This document shows, in pieces, positions 1 to 5,307 of a DNA stretch of 6,061 bases. The stretch is taken from positions 1 to 6,061 of the forward strand of contig JAKAZH010000113.1 of NCBI GenBank assembly GCA_021815935.1. The letters are read 5' to 3'. Origin of the DNA: Actinomycetes bacterium. Lineage in GTDB: Bacteria; Actinomycetota; Acidimicrobiia; Acidimicrobiales; Palsa-688. How positions within the stretch are numbered: position 1 is the stretch's first letter; every line of letters begins with the position of its first letter. The notes under the pieces were generated by a model, which was not told the origin of the DNA, did no database searches, and saw only the letters and a list, made by a program, of their open reading frames with translations. The position numbers were made by a program, and so were the translations under genes.

Positions 1-354
1 ACCTGCATCGAGCGCTCCGCTTCGCGAGACGACTGCGAGGCGCGGGAGTGGCGCCTGGCCCCGACTTGCCCGTCTCGCCATCCTGTCCTCGCCCAATTTG
101 ACGGGGCCGTAGTTCTCAGCGCGCATCGTCCCTGCCCCGACAAGGATCACGTCGCAGACCGCCCTCATCGCAAAAAACGCTGCACGGTCGGCTTGACCTC
201 CGAGCGGCCCGCTGACCCCGTCGATCTCGACGGCTCCGTCTATTGATGAGACGAAGTTTGTGCGCAGGTGCTCCTCGGCCGCGTGTAAGTAAGCCTCCTC
301 AAATGCCTGCGAAGTGCTTATGCTCACCGGTGCGGGGAATAGCTGGCGGATCAT
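1..354 (-). CDS. RibD_C-family (pyrimidine/dihydrofolate reductase-like) protein, N-terminal part
   Basis: Translating the minus strand from the ATG at 354-352 gives 118 residues without a stop, running off the left edge. The protein begins MIRQLFPAPVSIS and carries the family signature NFVSSIDGA (about residues 33-41), then SGPLGGQADR, then DVILVGAGTMRAENYGPV, then PRLAVVSRSG. These match the NADPH-binding RibD C-terminal / dihydrofolate-reductase-like fold. The layout closely recalls mycobacterial Rv2671 (about 258 residues), so roughly half is probably missing here. Family members reduce the ribosylaminopyrimidine intermediate of riboflavin synthesis or act as alternative dihydrofolate reductases; which applies cannot be told from this part. 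There is no N-terminal deaminase domain, unlike bifunctional RibD. An in-frame TAG at 369-367 leaves this ATG as the natural start. No Shine-Dalgarno is visible; a TAGCCT hexamer lies 9 nt upstream. The gene is divergent from cofC. Confidence 0.85.
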   Translation of the reverse strand, partial: MIRQLFPAPVSISTSQAFEEAYLHAAEEHLRTNFVSSIDGAVEIDGVSGPLGGQADRAAFFAMRAVCDVILVGAGTMRAENYGPVKLGEDRMARRASRGQAPLPRLAVVSRSGALDAG

Positions 355-361
355 TGTGAGT

Positions 362-397
362 TCAGGCTACAGGTCAGGCTACAGCTCAGCCTCACAC
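362..397. repeat. 12-bp tandem repeat between divergent genes
   Basis: Three adjacent 12-bp units: TCAGGCTACAGG (362-373), TCAGGCTACAGC (374-385) and a degenerate TCAGCCTCACAC (386-397). The first two differ only in the last base. On the minus strand each of these two contains TAGCCT, a TANNNT-type -10 hexamer; the one nearer the gene ends 9 nt before the start codon at 354. The array could be duplicated promoter elements or binding sites for a regulator of the reductase gene. The role is inferred; the repeat itself is seen directly. Confidence 0.7.
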
Positions 398-406
398 GGC
401 TAGCCG
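397..406. promoter_or_regulatory. 10-bp palindrome, possible operator
   Basis: CGGCTAGCCG is a perfect 10-bp inverted repeat directly abutting the 12-bp tandem repeat. It lies about 30 bp upstream of the putative cofC -10 element and about 45 bp upstream of the divergent reductase start. Position between two divergent genes fits a regulator site, but palindromes this short in GC-rich DNA can arise by chance. Confidence 0.3.
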
Positions 407-435
407 CGGCGTTCTGCAACTCCATGACGATTCCC

Positions 436-441
436 TATCAT
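436..441 (+). promoter_or_regulatory. Putative -10 element of a leaderless cofC promoter
   Basis: TATCAT lies 7 nt before the cofC ATG at 449, so transcription would begin at or next to the A of the start codon. No Shine-Dalgarno exists upstream of the ATG, which fits a leaderless mRNA. No convincing -35 hexamer is visible; TCTGCA at 413-418 is the closest at 17-bp spacing and is poor. Confidence 0.45.
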
Positions 442-448
442 ATGGACC

Positions 449-1033
449 ATGAGCGCGTCGCCCACCCCGGGATCTCTGGGCGATGCCGTTCTCATTCCCG
501 TCAAGGCGTTCGATCGAGCGAAACTCAGGTTGGCTCCGGCACTTACACCATCGCAGCGGCGGAGGTTGGCGATCGAGATGGCTGAACGGGTCGTCGGTTC
601 GGCCGGGGCTTTGACCGTCGCCGTCGTGTGCGACGACGACGAGGTGGCACGCTGGGCGACCGCTCTCGGCGCAACGGTGATCTGCGAGCCGGGGCGGGGG
701 CTCAACGGGGCCGTGCAGTTCGGGCTGCTGCGTCTCAGGGCGGAGGGTTTCGCTACAGTCGCAGTGGTAGCAAGCGATCTGCCTTTAGCTAGCGACATCG
801 GCTGGGTGACAGAGTTTCCTGGGATCACCCTCGTACCGGATCGTCGAGAGGATGGGACCAACGTGATATCGGTTCCACCGGGAATATCCTTCAAATTCGC
901 ATACGGGCCGCAATCGTTTCGGCGCCATGTCGACGAATCCCGTCGAGCCGGCACGGCCCTTCGGGTTGTCCACGATTCGCCGTTGGCGTGGGACGTGGAC
1001 GTTCCTGACGATCTCATGGCGGTAGCTCTATGA
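449..1033 (+). CDS. cofC: 2-phospho-L-lactate / phosphoenolpyruvate guanylyltransferase (coenzyme F420 biosynthesis)
   Basis: A 194-residue cytoplasmic protein of the CofC/FbiD family. It transfers GMP from GTP to a 3-carbon acid phosphate: 2-phospho-L-lactate in archaea, phosphoenolpyruvate in characterised actinobacterial FbiD. The product is the activated donor used by FbiA/CofD to build F420. Visible motifs are LIPVKAFDRAKLRLAPAL (15-32, nucleotide-binding P-loop-like segment of the GT-A fold), SDLPLA (109-114, acidic metal/nucleotide site), VPDRREDGTN with DGTN at 135-138, YGPQSFRRH (152-160) and a C-terminal WDVDVPDDL. The usual family motif reads AKSRL; here it is AKLRL. Length is normal to slightly short. 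The only in-frame start consistent with the conserved N-terminus is the ATG at 449. Its stop overlaps the next gene by ATGA. Actinobacterial naming would be fbiD; the substrate preference is inferred from lineage. Confidence 0.92.
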   Translation: MSASPTPGSLGDAVLIPVKAFDRAKLRLAPALTPSQRRRLAIEMAERVVGSAGALTVAVVCDDDEVARWATALGATVICEPGRGLNGAVQFGLLRLRAEGFATVAVVASDLPLASDIGWVTEFPGITLVPDRREDGTNVISVPPGISFKFAYGPQSFRRHVDESRRAGTALRVVHDSPLAWDVDVPDDLMAVAL

Positions 1034-1794
1034 GCGATCCCAACTCGCACGGCGCGTTCCTCACGACCCCGACGGTCGACGTCGACGTCCCGCAGAGCGC
1101 GCTCGCAATCGGCGCACACCCCGACGACATCGAGTTCGGGTGCGGCGCAACGCTCGCCAAGTGGGCGGCGGCCGGATGCAAGATCCATCACTTTGTCTGC
1201 ACCGACGGCTCGAAAGGAACGTGGGACCCCGCTCAAAACCGGGATGAGCTGGTCGCTCATCGACATGACGAACAGATCGAGGCCTCAAGGATCCTGGGAG
1301 GCGACGGTAGGGTCGCTTTCGGTGGATGGGTGGACGGCGAGCTCCTATGCTCACTCGAACAGCGCAGCGTTGTTGCGAGACATATCCGGACGGTCAAACC
1401 GCAGGTCGTGCTCGGCCATGATCCGTGGAAACGGTACCGTCTGCATCCGGATCATAGAAACGCCGGCTTTCTCCTCACCGACGGCATCGTCGCTGCACGT
1501 GACCCCCACTTCTTTCCCGAGCACGGCCTTGCGCCGCACCGCCCGGACAGACTTTTACTTTGGGAGGCGGACGTTCCTGATCATCTCGAGACGATCTCGG
1601 GGTTCGAAGATGTGAAGCTCCGGGCTTTGCTCGCTCATCGCTCCCAGTTCCGATCGACCATGCAGATCGATCAGGTCGACGACGACGAGGCGATCAAAGC
1701 TTTTGATCGAAGGATGCGCTCACGCCACGAGGAACTGGCATCGGGTTTCGGCTACGGGCCGGCCGAGGCTTTCAAGCTGATCGACGGTCTTTGA
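1030..1794 (+). CDS. PIG-L / LmbE-family zinc-dependent N-deacetylase
   Basis: A 254-residue protein of the PIG-L deacetylase superfamily, which removes N-acetyl groups from GlcNAc-type sugars (MshB in mycothiol, BshB in bacillithiol, PIG-L in GPI synthesis). The zinc site is clear: AHPDDIEFGCGAT at 29-41 supplies His30 and Asp33, and LHPDHR at 138-143 supplies His142; Asp32 is the likely catalytic base. TDGSKG (58-63), HRHDEQIEASRILG (77-90) and AHRSQF (202-207) are also typical. A leader of about 22 residues precedes the first strand; there is no signal peptide, so it should be cytoplasmic. The HPDDIE form resembles BshB1/LmbE-type enzymes more than the HPDDE form of MshB. The ATG overlaps the cofC stop (ATGA), with only a weak GGCGGT upstream at 1018-1023, so translation is probably coupled to cofC. 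Substrate is unknown; a mycothiol-type or antibiotic-sugar substrate cannot be excluded. Confidence 0.88.
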   Translation: MSDPNSHGAFLTTPTVDVDVPQSALAIGAHPDDIEFGCGATLAKWAAAGCKIHHFVCTDGSKGTWDPAQNRDELVAHRHDEQIEASRILGGDGRVAFGGWVDGELLCSLEQRSVVARHIRTVKPQVVLGHDPWKRYRLHPDHRNAGFLLTDGIVAARDPHFFPEHGLAPHRPDRLLLWEADVPDHLETISGFEDVKLRALLAHRSQFRSTMQIDQVDDDEAIKAFDRRMRSRHEELASGFGYGPAEAFKLIDGL

Positions 1795-1805
1795 GACTGC
1801 TCGCC

Positions 1806-1833
1806 CGGGACTGAGCCTGCCTGGCTCATCCCG
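1806..1833 (+). terminator. Hairpin after the cofC-deacetylase pair, probable terminator
   Basis: An 11-bp stem with one bulged C and a five-base TGCCT loop: CGGGA-c-TGAGCC (1806-1817) pairs with GGCTCATCCCG (1823-1833). It starts 12 bases after the deacetylase stop codon. There is no strong T-run after it (AGGATTTG), which is common for actinobacterial terminators. It may also serve as a backstop for transcripts arriving from the HU gene. Confidence 0.6.
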
Positions 1834-1872
1834 AGGATTTGTAGTCAAACGCCGTCGGCGCTGCAACGGCTT

Positions 1873-1914
1873 CGGGCGGGACCCCGACAAGCTCAAAGTC
1901 GAAGGTCCCGCCCG
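1873..1914 (-). terminator. Strong hairpin downstream of HU, probable terminator
   Basis: CGGGCGGGACC (1873-1883) and GGTCCCGCCCG (1904-1914) form a perfect 11-bp stem, extended inside by CGAC (1885-1888) pairing with GTCG (1898-1901) around a nine-base loop. It begins 13 bases after the HU stop codon on the minus strand. No T-run follows. Being symmetric, it could act on both converging transcripts together with the hairpin at 1806-1833. Confidence 0.65.
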
Positions 1915-1927
1915 GTGCTGCACAAAC

Positions 1928-2467
1928 TCACCGTTTCTTAGCGGATTTGGCCGCCTTGGCAGGTACCTTTGTGGCCTTCGCCGATGCAGCAGCTTTTACA
2001 GGCGCCGTTTTGGTGGCCGTCGCCTTGCTGGGCGCCGCTTTGGCGGCCGTCGCCTTACCTGCAGCGGCCTTGGCGGGCGTGGCCTTGCTCGCAGGCGCGG
2101 AAGCCTTTGCGGGCGAAGCTTTTGTCGTCGAGGCACGTGTGCTAGTCGCTGCCGCAGCGGGAACGACCTTCTTTGCTGCAGACGCCCGGCTCTTCGTGTT
2201 GAGCGCCGCCTTGAAGGCAGCGGCCGGCTTGAACGCCACCGACTTCGATGCCGGCACTTTCACTGTCGCCTGGGTTTGGGGATTACGGGCGGTTCTCGGT
2301 CCCCGTGCCCTCGGGTCGAACGAACCGAACCCGAAGATCGACACACGGTTCCCAGCTTTCACCTCCCCGATAATGGCAGCGGCGACAGCCTCGACGGCGG
2401 CCTCCGACTGCTTCTTGTCAAGACCGGTCGCGGTCTGAACCGCCTGGGCCAATTCTGTCCTGTTCAC
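1928..2467 (-). CDS. hup: HU-family nucleoid protein with Lys/Ala/Pro-rich C-terminal tail
   Basis: A 179-residue DNA-architectural protein. Residues 1-90 are a complete HU/IHF domain: helices from MNRTELAQAV to about residue 40, then VSIFGFGSF, the DNA-contacting arm RARGPRTARNPQT, and the closing VPASKSVAFKPAAAFKAALN. The arm has RTARNPQTQ where most HU proteins have TGRNPQTG, and PAAAFK replaces the common GKxLK near the end, so it is slightly divergent. Residues from about 91 on are a low-complexity tail of degenerate KAxPAKA-type repeats with 18 lysines and no Asp or Glu, like the histone-H1-like tails of mycobacterial HupB and Streptomyces HupS, which add DNA and RNA binding and are acetylated in mycobacteria. 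The start is GTG at 2467-2465, fixed by a GGAGGT site 4 nt upstream and by the conserved MNRTELAQAV. Convergent with the deacetylase and divergent from the glycoside hydrolase; it appears monocistronic. Confidence 0.95.
   Translation of the reverse strand: MNRTELAQAVQTATGLDKKQSEAAVEAVAAAIIGEVKAGNRVSIFGFGSFDPRARGPRTARNPQTQATVKVPASKSVAFKPAAAFKAALNTKSRASAAKKVVPAAAATSTRASTTKASPAKASAPASKATPAKAAAGKATAAKAAPSKATATKTAPVKAAASAKATKVPAKAAKSAKKR
1931..2190 (-). repeat. Degenerate KAxPAKA-coding repeat (HU tail)
   Basis: This stretch encodes the low-complexity HU tail. It is built from imperfect short units recurring as GCC(A/T)AAGG-like codons for Ala-Lys with Pro/Ser/Thr between them (PAKAS, PAKAA, TAAKAA, PVKAA, PAKAAKS). 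Such tracts usually vary in length between close relatives through slippage or recombination. Confidence 0.7.
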
Positions 2468-2471
2468 TGCT

Positions 2472-2477
2472 ACCTCC
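2472..2477 (-). promoter_or_regulatory. Ribosome binding site of HU
   Basis: GGAGGT on the minus strand lies 4 nt before the GTG at 2467. It is the only strong Shine-Dalgarno sequence before any start codon in this window and decides the HU start in favour of GTG. Confidence 0.85.
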
Positions 2478-2486
2478 AGATAGTTG

Positions 2487-2498
2487 GGGAAGTTTCCC
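2487..2498. promoter_or_regulatory. 12-bp palindrome in the HU leader, possible operator
   Basis: GGGAAGTTTCCC has 5-bp arms (GGGAA/TTCCC) around a two-base centre. It lies between the predicted HU -10 (2500-2505) and the HU Shine-Dalgarno, so it covers the expected transcription start. A protein bound here could block HU transcription. Function is inferred from position only. Confidence 0.35.
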
Positions 2499-2499
2499 T

Positions 2500-2531
2500 G
2501 ATATACAAGAGGTTTTCTGCCTCCAGGTCAA
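2500..2531 (-). promoter_or_regulatory. Putative HU promoter
   Basis: On the minus strand TTGACC (2531-2526) matches a sigma-70 type -35. Downstream lies the overlapping AT-rich segment TGTATATC (2507-2500), giving TGTATA at 18-bp spacing or TATATC at 20 bp as the -10. This predicts a start near 2493 and a short leader of about 25 nt that contains the GGAGGT site. Confidence 0.5.
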
Positions 2532-2538
2532 GTATTGC

Positions 2539-2553
2539 CCTTGCCAGGCAAGG
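2539..2553. promoter_or_regulatory. Perfect 15-bp palindrome over the hydrolase -35, candidate operator
   Basis: CCTTGCCAGGCAAGG is a perfect inverted repeat with 7-bp arms around a central A at 2546. It contains the TTGCCA taken as the -35 of the glycoside hydrolase promoter and ends about 8 bp upstream of the HU -35. This position suits repression of the hydrolase and possibly control of both divergent genes. LacI-family regulators of sugar genes often use such odd or even inverted repeats, but the regulator is not in the window. Confidence 0.5.
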
Positions 2554-2568
2554 AAAAATGCCTACATT
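2541..2568 (+). promoter_or_regulatory. Putative leaderless promoter of the glycoside hydrolase
   Basis: TTGCCA (2541-2546), a 16-bp spacer and TACATT (2563-2568) form a good -35/-10 pair. The ATG at 2575 begins 6 nt after the -10, so transcription is expected to start at or next to the start codon. No Shine-Dalgarno lies at a usable distance; the purine run AAGGAAAAA at 2550-2558 is too far away. Confidence 0.55.
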
Positions 2569-2574
2569 AACTGC

Positions 2575-5235
2575 ATGGAGACTGAGCGCGAGCGCGTACG
2601 CGAAGCCGATAGGGGCGATTTGCCGTGGAGGCGCTGGGGTCCGTACCTCTCGGAGCGAGCGTGGGGTACGGTGCGCGAGGACTACTCCGCCAACGGCGAC
2701 GCGTGGTCGTACCTCCCGTTCGAGCACGCCGCTTCGAGGGCATTCCGTTGGAACGAGGACGGTATGGCCGGCCTTTGTGACGACGAGCAGAACCTGTGCC
2801 TGAGCCTCGCGATGTGGAACGGTAAGGATCCGATCCTAAAGGAGCGGCTTTTCGGGCTCACCGGCGAGCAAGGTAACCACGGTGAGGATGTCAAAGAGTA
2901 CTGGTGGTACCTAGACGCGACACCGACGTCGTCGTGGCTTCGATGGCGATACCACTACCCCCAAGCGGAGTTTCCCTACCAGGACCTGCTTCGGGTCAAC
3001 GGCTCCCGTTCACGCCACGAGCGCGAGTACGAACTGCTGGACACCGGCGTCTTCGACGAAGATCGCTTCTGGGCCGTCGAGTGCACTTGGGCGAAGGCCG
3101 GACCTGAAGACGTTCTTTGGAAGATAACTGCCCGAAACTGCGGCCCGGAGACAGCGACGATAGACCTGCTCCCGACAGTTTGGTTCCGCAACACCTGGTC
3201 ATGGTTCCCCGGCACCGAGCGTCCGGTCCTTTCGATGCAAGGTTCCCGCCTGGTCGCCGAGCACCCCGCTCTAGGGCGGTGGGAGCTGGCGTGGAATCAG
3301 AATGGGACACCACTGTTCTGTGACAACGACACAAACACCGCCAAGCTCTACGCCACGAACGGTCCAGTGTTCGCGAAGGACGGCATCGCCGATCACATTG
3401 TTCACAAGACGCCGACAGTCAACCCGGCGCTTGTCGGCACGAAGGCTGCAATCCACCATCACTTGACGGTAGATCCCGGCGCAACAGTCGAGGTCCGCCT
3501 TCGGTTCTGGAAGACCGGCGAAGGCGCGCGCCCGGCGCCAAGCGCCGCCGAGGGTGACCTAGTCCGCAACTTCGACTCGGTGATAGAAGCGAGGAAAGCC
3601 GAGGCCGACGCTTTCTACGCGAACCTCCTTCCAGCCGACGCCACTCCCGAAGAAGGCCAGGTTATGCGTCAAGCCGCAGCCGGCATGCTCTGGTCGAAAC
3701 AGTTCTTTCATTTCGATGTCGCGGAGTGGCTCAAAGGTGACGCCACCCAGCCCGCACCTCCCCCGGGCCGGGGTGAAATACGCAACGGTGAGTGGCCGCA
3801 CCTCAACAATCGTGACGTCATTTCGATGCCTGACCCGTGGGAGTACCCGTGGTACGCGTCCTGGGACCTTGCGTTCCATTGCGTGGCGCTCGCGCATCTC
3901 GACGCCGCATTTGCCAAGCGCCAGCTCATCCTGCTTTGTCGTGAGTGGTACATGCACCCGAATGGCCAGCTCCCCGCCTACGAATGGAATTTCAGCGACG
4001 TCAATCCTCCGGTGCACGCGTGGGCTGTCCTGCGAGTAGCAGAGATCGACCAGCAGGCCCGAGCGGCACGCGGGGAGGACGCCTCGGTAGATCACGACTT
4101 CTTGGAGCGGATGTTCCACAAGCTCCTGTTGAACTTCACATGGTGGGTAAACCGTAAGGACGAAGCGGGAAACAACGTTTTCGAGGGCGGATTCCTCGGA
4201 CTCGACAACATAGGGCTGTTCGACCGCTCGAAGCCACTGCCGGTGCCTGGCCGCACAGAGCAATCGGACGGGACCGCCTGGATGGCCACGTTCTGCTTGA
4301 ACATGCTGGAGATAGCACTGCGTCTCGCAGTCGACGACCCCGTCTACGAGGACGTTGCAACGAAGTTCTTCGAACACTTCACCTACATCGCGCACGCGAT
4401 GGAGACCCAAGGCCTGTGGGATGAAGAGGACGGCTTCTACTACGACGTTCTTCAACTCGACAGCGGAGATTCCATCCCGGTCAGGGTCCGCTCGATGGTG
4501 GGAGTCGTGGCATTGTTCGCCGTGACGGTGCTGGAGCCGACGCATCTGGCTACGCTTCCGTCTTTTAGCCGTCGCCTCAAATGGTTCCTCGACAACAAAC
4601 CGGAATTTGGCGAACATGTGTCGCGTATAGCTGTCAAGGGCAGCAGCGACCGACTCCTGCTGTCGGTGGTGGACCCTCGAAGTCTCGCCAGGGTGCTGAG
4701 CCGCGTCCTCGATCCGAACGAGATGCTGTCGGATTACGGTGTGCGCTCGGTGTCCAAGGCGCACCTCGATCACCCTTTCGAGATCAGGATCGGTGGAACC
4801 GAGGCCACCGTCGACTACGAGCCCGGCGAGTCCACCACCGCGCTTTTCGGCGGCAACTCGAACTGGAGGGGCCCGGTGTGGTTTCCTCTCAACTACCTCC
4901 TGATCGAGGCGCTCGACCGTTACCACCACTATTTTGGTGACAGCTTCACCGTGGAGCATCCAACCGGGTCCGGCGCGCACGCCTCGCTGCACGACGTCGC
5001 GAACGACCTGTCACGTCGGCTCGTATCGATATTCCTGCCTGACGACCAAGGCAGGCGGCCGGTCTTCGGCGACTACGAAAAGCTTCAGATCGACTCGAAC
5101 TGGAAAGACATGCTCATGTTCCACGAGTACTTCCACGGGGATTCGGCGGCAGGGCTGGGAGCGTCCCACCAGACAGGATGGACCGGGCTCGTCCTCGATC
5201 TCGTCGCCGATCGGCGGCTCGGCGGCCGGCGTTGA
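2575..5235 (+). CDS. GH63 / MGH1-like glycoside hydrolase (putative glucosidase)
   Basis: An 886-residue protein, the usual length for the large bacterial branch of glycoside hydrolase family 63 (eukaryotic processing alpha-glucosidase I, E. coli YgjK, mannosyl/glucosylglycerate hydrolases). These invert alpha-glycosidic bonds. The N-terminus has the branch hallmark WRRWGPYLSERAWGTV (18-33), then NGKDPILKERLFGL and EQGNHGEDVKEYWWYLD. Residues to about 350 should form the beta-sandwich domain and 355-886 the (alpha/alpha)6 catalytic barrel. In the barrel, YASWDLAFH has Asp431, GLDNIG has Asp544 (likely general acid, by analogy with YgjK), NWRGPVW is at 763-769, and FHEYF has Glu851 (likely general base). 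There is no signal peptide or membrane segment, so it is probably cytoplasmic, acting on an intracellular oligosaccharide or glucosylated solute; the substrate is not identifiable. The ATG at 2575 is the first possible start and keeps the whole conserved N-terminus. Divergent from HU; a glycosyltransferase follows. Confidence 0.88.
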   Translation: METERERVREADRGDLPWRRWGPYLSERAWGTVREDYSANGDAWSYLPFEHAASRAFRWNEDGMAGLCDDEQNLCLSLAMWNGKDPILKERLFGLTGEQGNHGEDVKEYWWYLDATPTSSWLRWRYHYPQAEFPYQDLLRVNGSRSRHEREYELLDTGVFDEDRFWAVECTWAKAGPEDVLWKITARNCGPETATIDLLPTVWFRNTWSWFPGTERPVLSMQGSRLVAEHPALGRWELAWNQNGTPLFCDNDTNTAKLYATNGPVFAKDGIADHIVHKTPTVNPALVGTKAAIHHHLTVDPGATVEVRLRFWKTGEGARPAPSAAEGDLVRNFDSVIEARKAEADAFYANLLPADATPEEGQVMRQAAAGMLWSKQFFHFDVAEWLKGDATQPAPPPGRGEIRNGEWPHLNNRDVISMPDPWEYPWYASWDLAFHCVALAHLDAAFAKRQLILLCREWYMHPNGQLPAYEWNFSDVNPPVHAWAVLRVAEIDQQARAARGEDASVDHDFLERMFHKLLLNFTWWVNRKDEAGNNVFEGGFLGLDNIGLFDRSKPLPVPGRTEQSDGTAWMATFCLNMLEIALRLAVDDPVYEDVATKFFEHFTYIAHAMETQGLWDEEDGFYYDVLQLDSGDSIPVRVRSMVGVVALFAVTVLEPTHLATLPSFSRRLKWFLDNKPEFGEHVSRIAVKGSSDRLLLSVVDPRSLARVLSRVLDPNEMLSDYGVRSVSKAHLDHPFEIRIGGTEATVDYEPGESTTALFGGNSNWRGPVWFPLNYLLIEALDRYHHYFGDSFTVEHPTGSGAHASLHDVANDLSRRLVSIFLPDDQGRRPVFGDYEKLQIDSNWKDMLMFHEYFHGDSAAGLGASHQTGWTGLVLDLVADRRLGGRR

Positions 5236-5255
5236 GGGCGATGCAGTCTGCGATT

Positions 5256-5274
5256 CTGCAGGCTTCGCCTACAG
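5256..5274 (+). terminator. Small hairpin between hydrolase and glycosyltransferase
   Basis: CTGcAGGC (5256-5263) can pair with GCCTaCAG (5267-5274) around a TTC loop, seven base pairs with one C-A mismatch. It lies 20 bases after the hydrolase stop and upstream of the predicted glycosyltransferase start. It is too weak and lacks a T-run, so it may be only an attenuating structure or chance. Confidence 0.25.
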
Positions 5275-5293
5275 TTCGCTCGGGCTGAGCCGC

Positions 5294-5299
5294 TAGCCT
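5294..5299 (+). promoter_or_regulatory. Putative -10 element before the glycosyltransferase
   Basis: TAGCCT lies 8 nt upstream of the GTG at 5308, again without a Shine-Dalgarno. The same hexamer precedes the reductase start at 354 at nearly the same distance. No clear -35 is seen. The gene could alternatively be cotranscribed with the hydrolase across the 72-bp gap. Confidence 0.3.
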
Positions 5300-5307
5300 G
5301 TGTCGCA

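Noticed and set aside
400..1266. Minus-strand open frame of 288 codons antisense to cofC and the deacetylase
   Set aside because: It crosses two well-supported genes, has no recognisable domain and a low-complexity Arg/Ser/Thr composition typical of shadow frames.
1851..1870. Third inverted repeat GCCGT...ACGGC between the two convergent terminator hairpins
   Set aside because: Only five base pairs with a ten-base loop; expected by chance in GC-rich DNA.
1947..2438. Plus-strand frame of 163 codons, Ala/Val-rich and apparently hydrophobic, opposite HU
   Set aside because: The hydrophobic look comes from reading the complement of the Lys/Ala repeat of the HU tail; the HU frame has a full domain and ribosome site.
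2276..2803. Plus-strand frame spanning the HU start, the divergent region and the hydrolase start
   Set aside because: It overlaps two real genes and both promoters and shows no family features.
3559..4992. Minus-strand open frame of 477 codons antisense to the hydrolase
   Set aside because: It lies wholly inside the GH63 gene, its product is rich in Arg/Val/His without a recognisable domain, and the plus-strand protein has clear family motifs throughout. It is an antisense shadow of GC-biased codons.
5281..5292. Inverted repeat CGGGCTGAGCCG before the glycosyltransferase
   Set aside because: Imperfect and with too small a loop to form a terminator; no supporting position or T-run.
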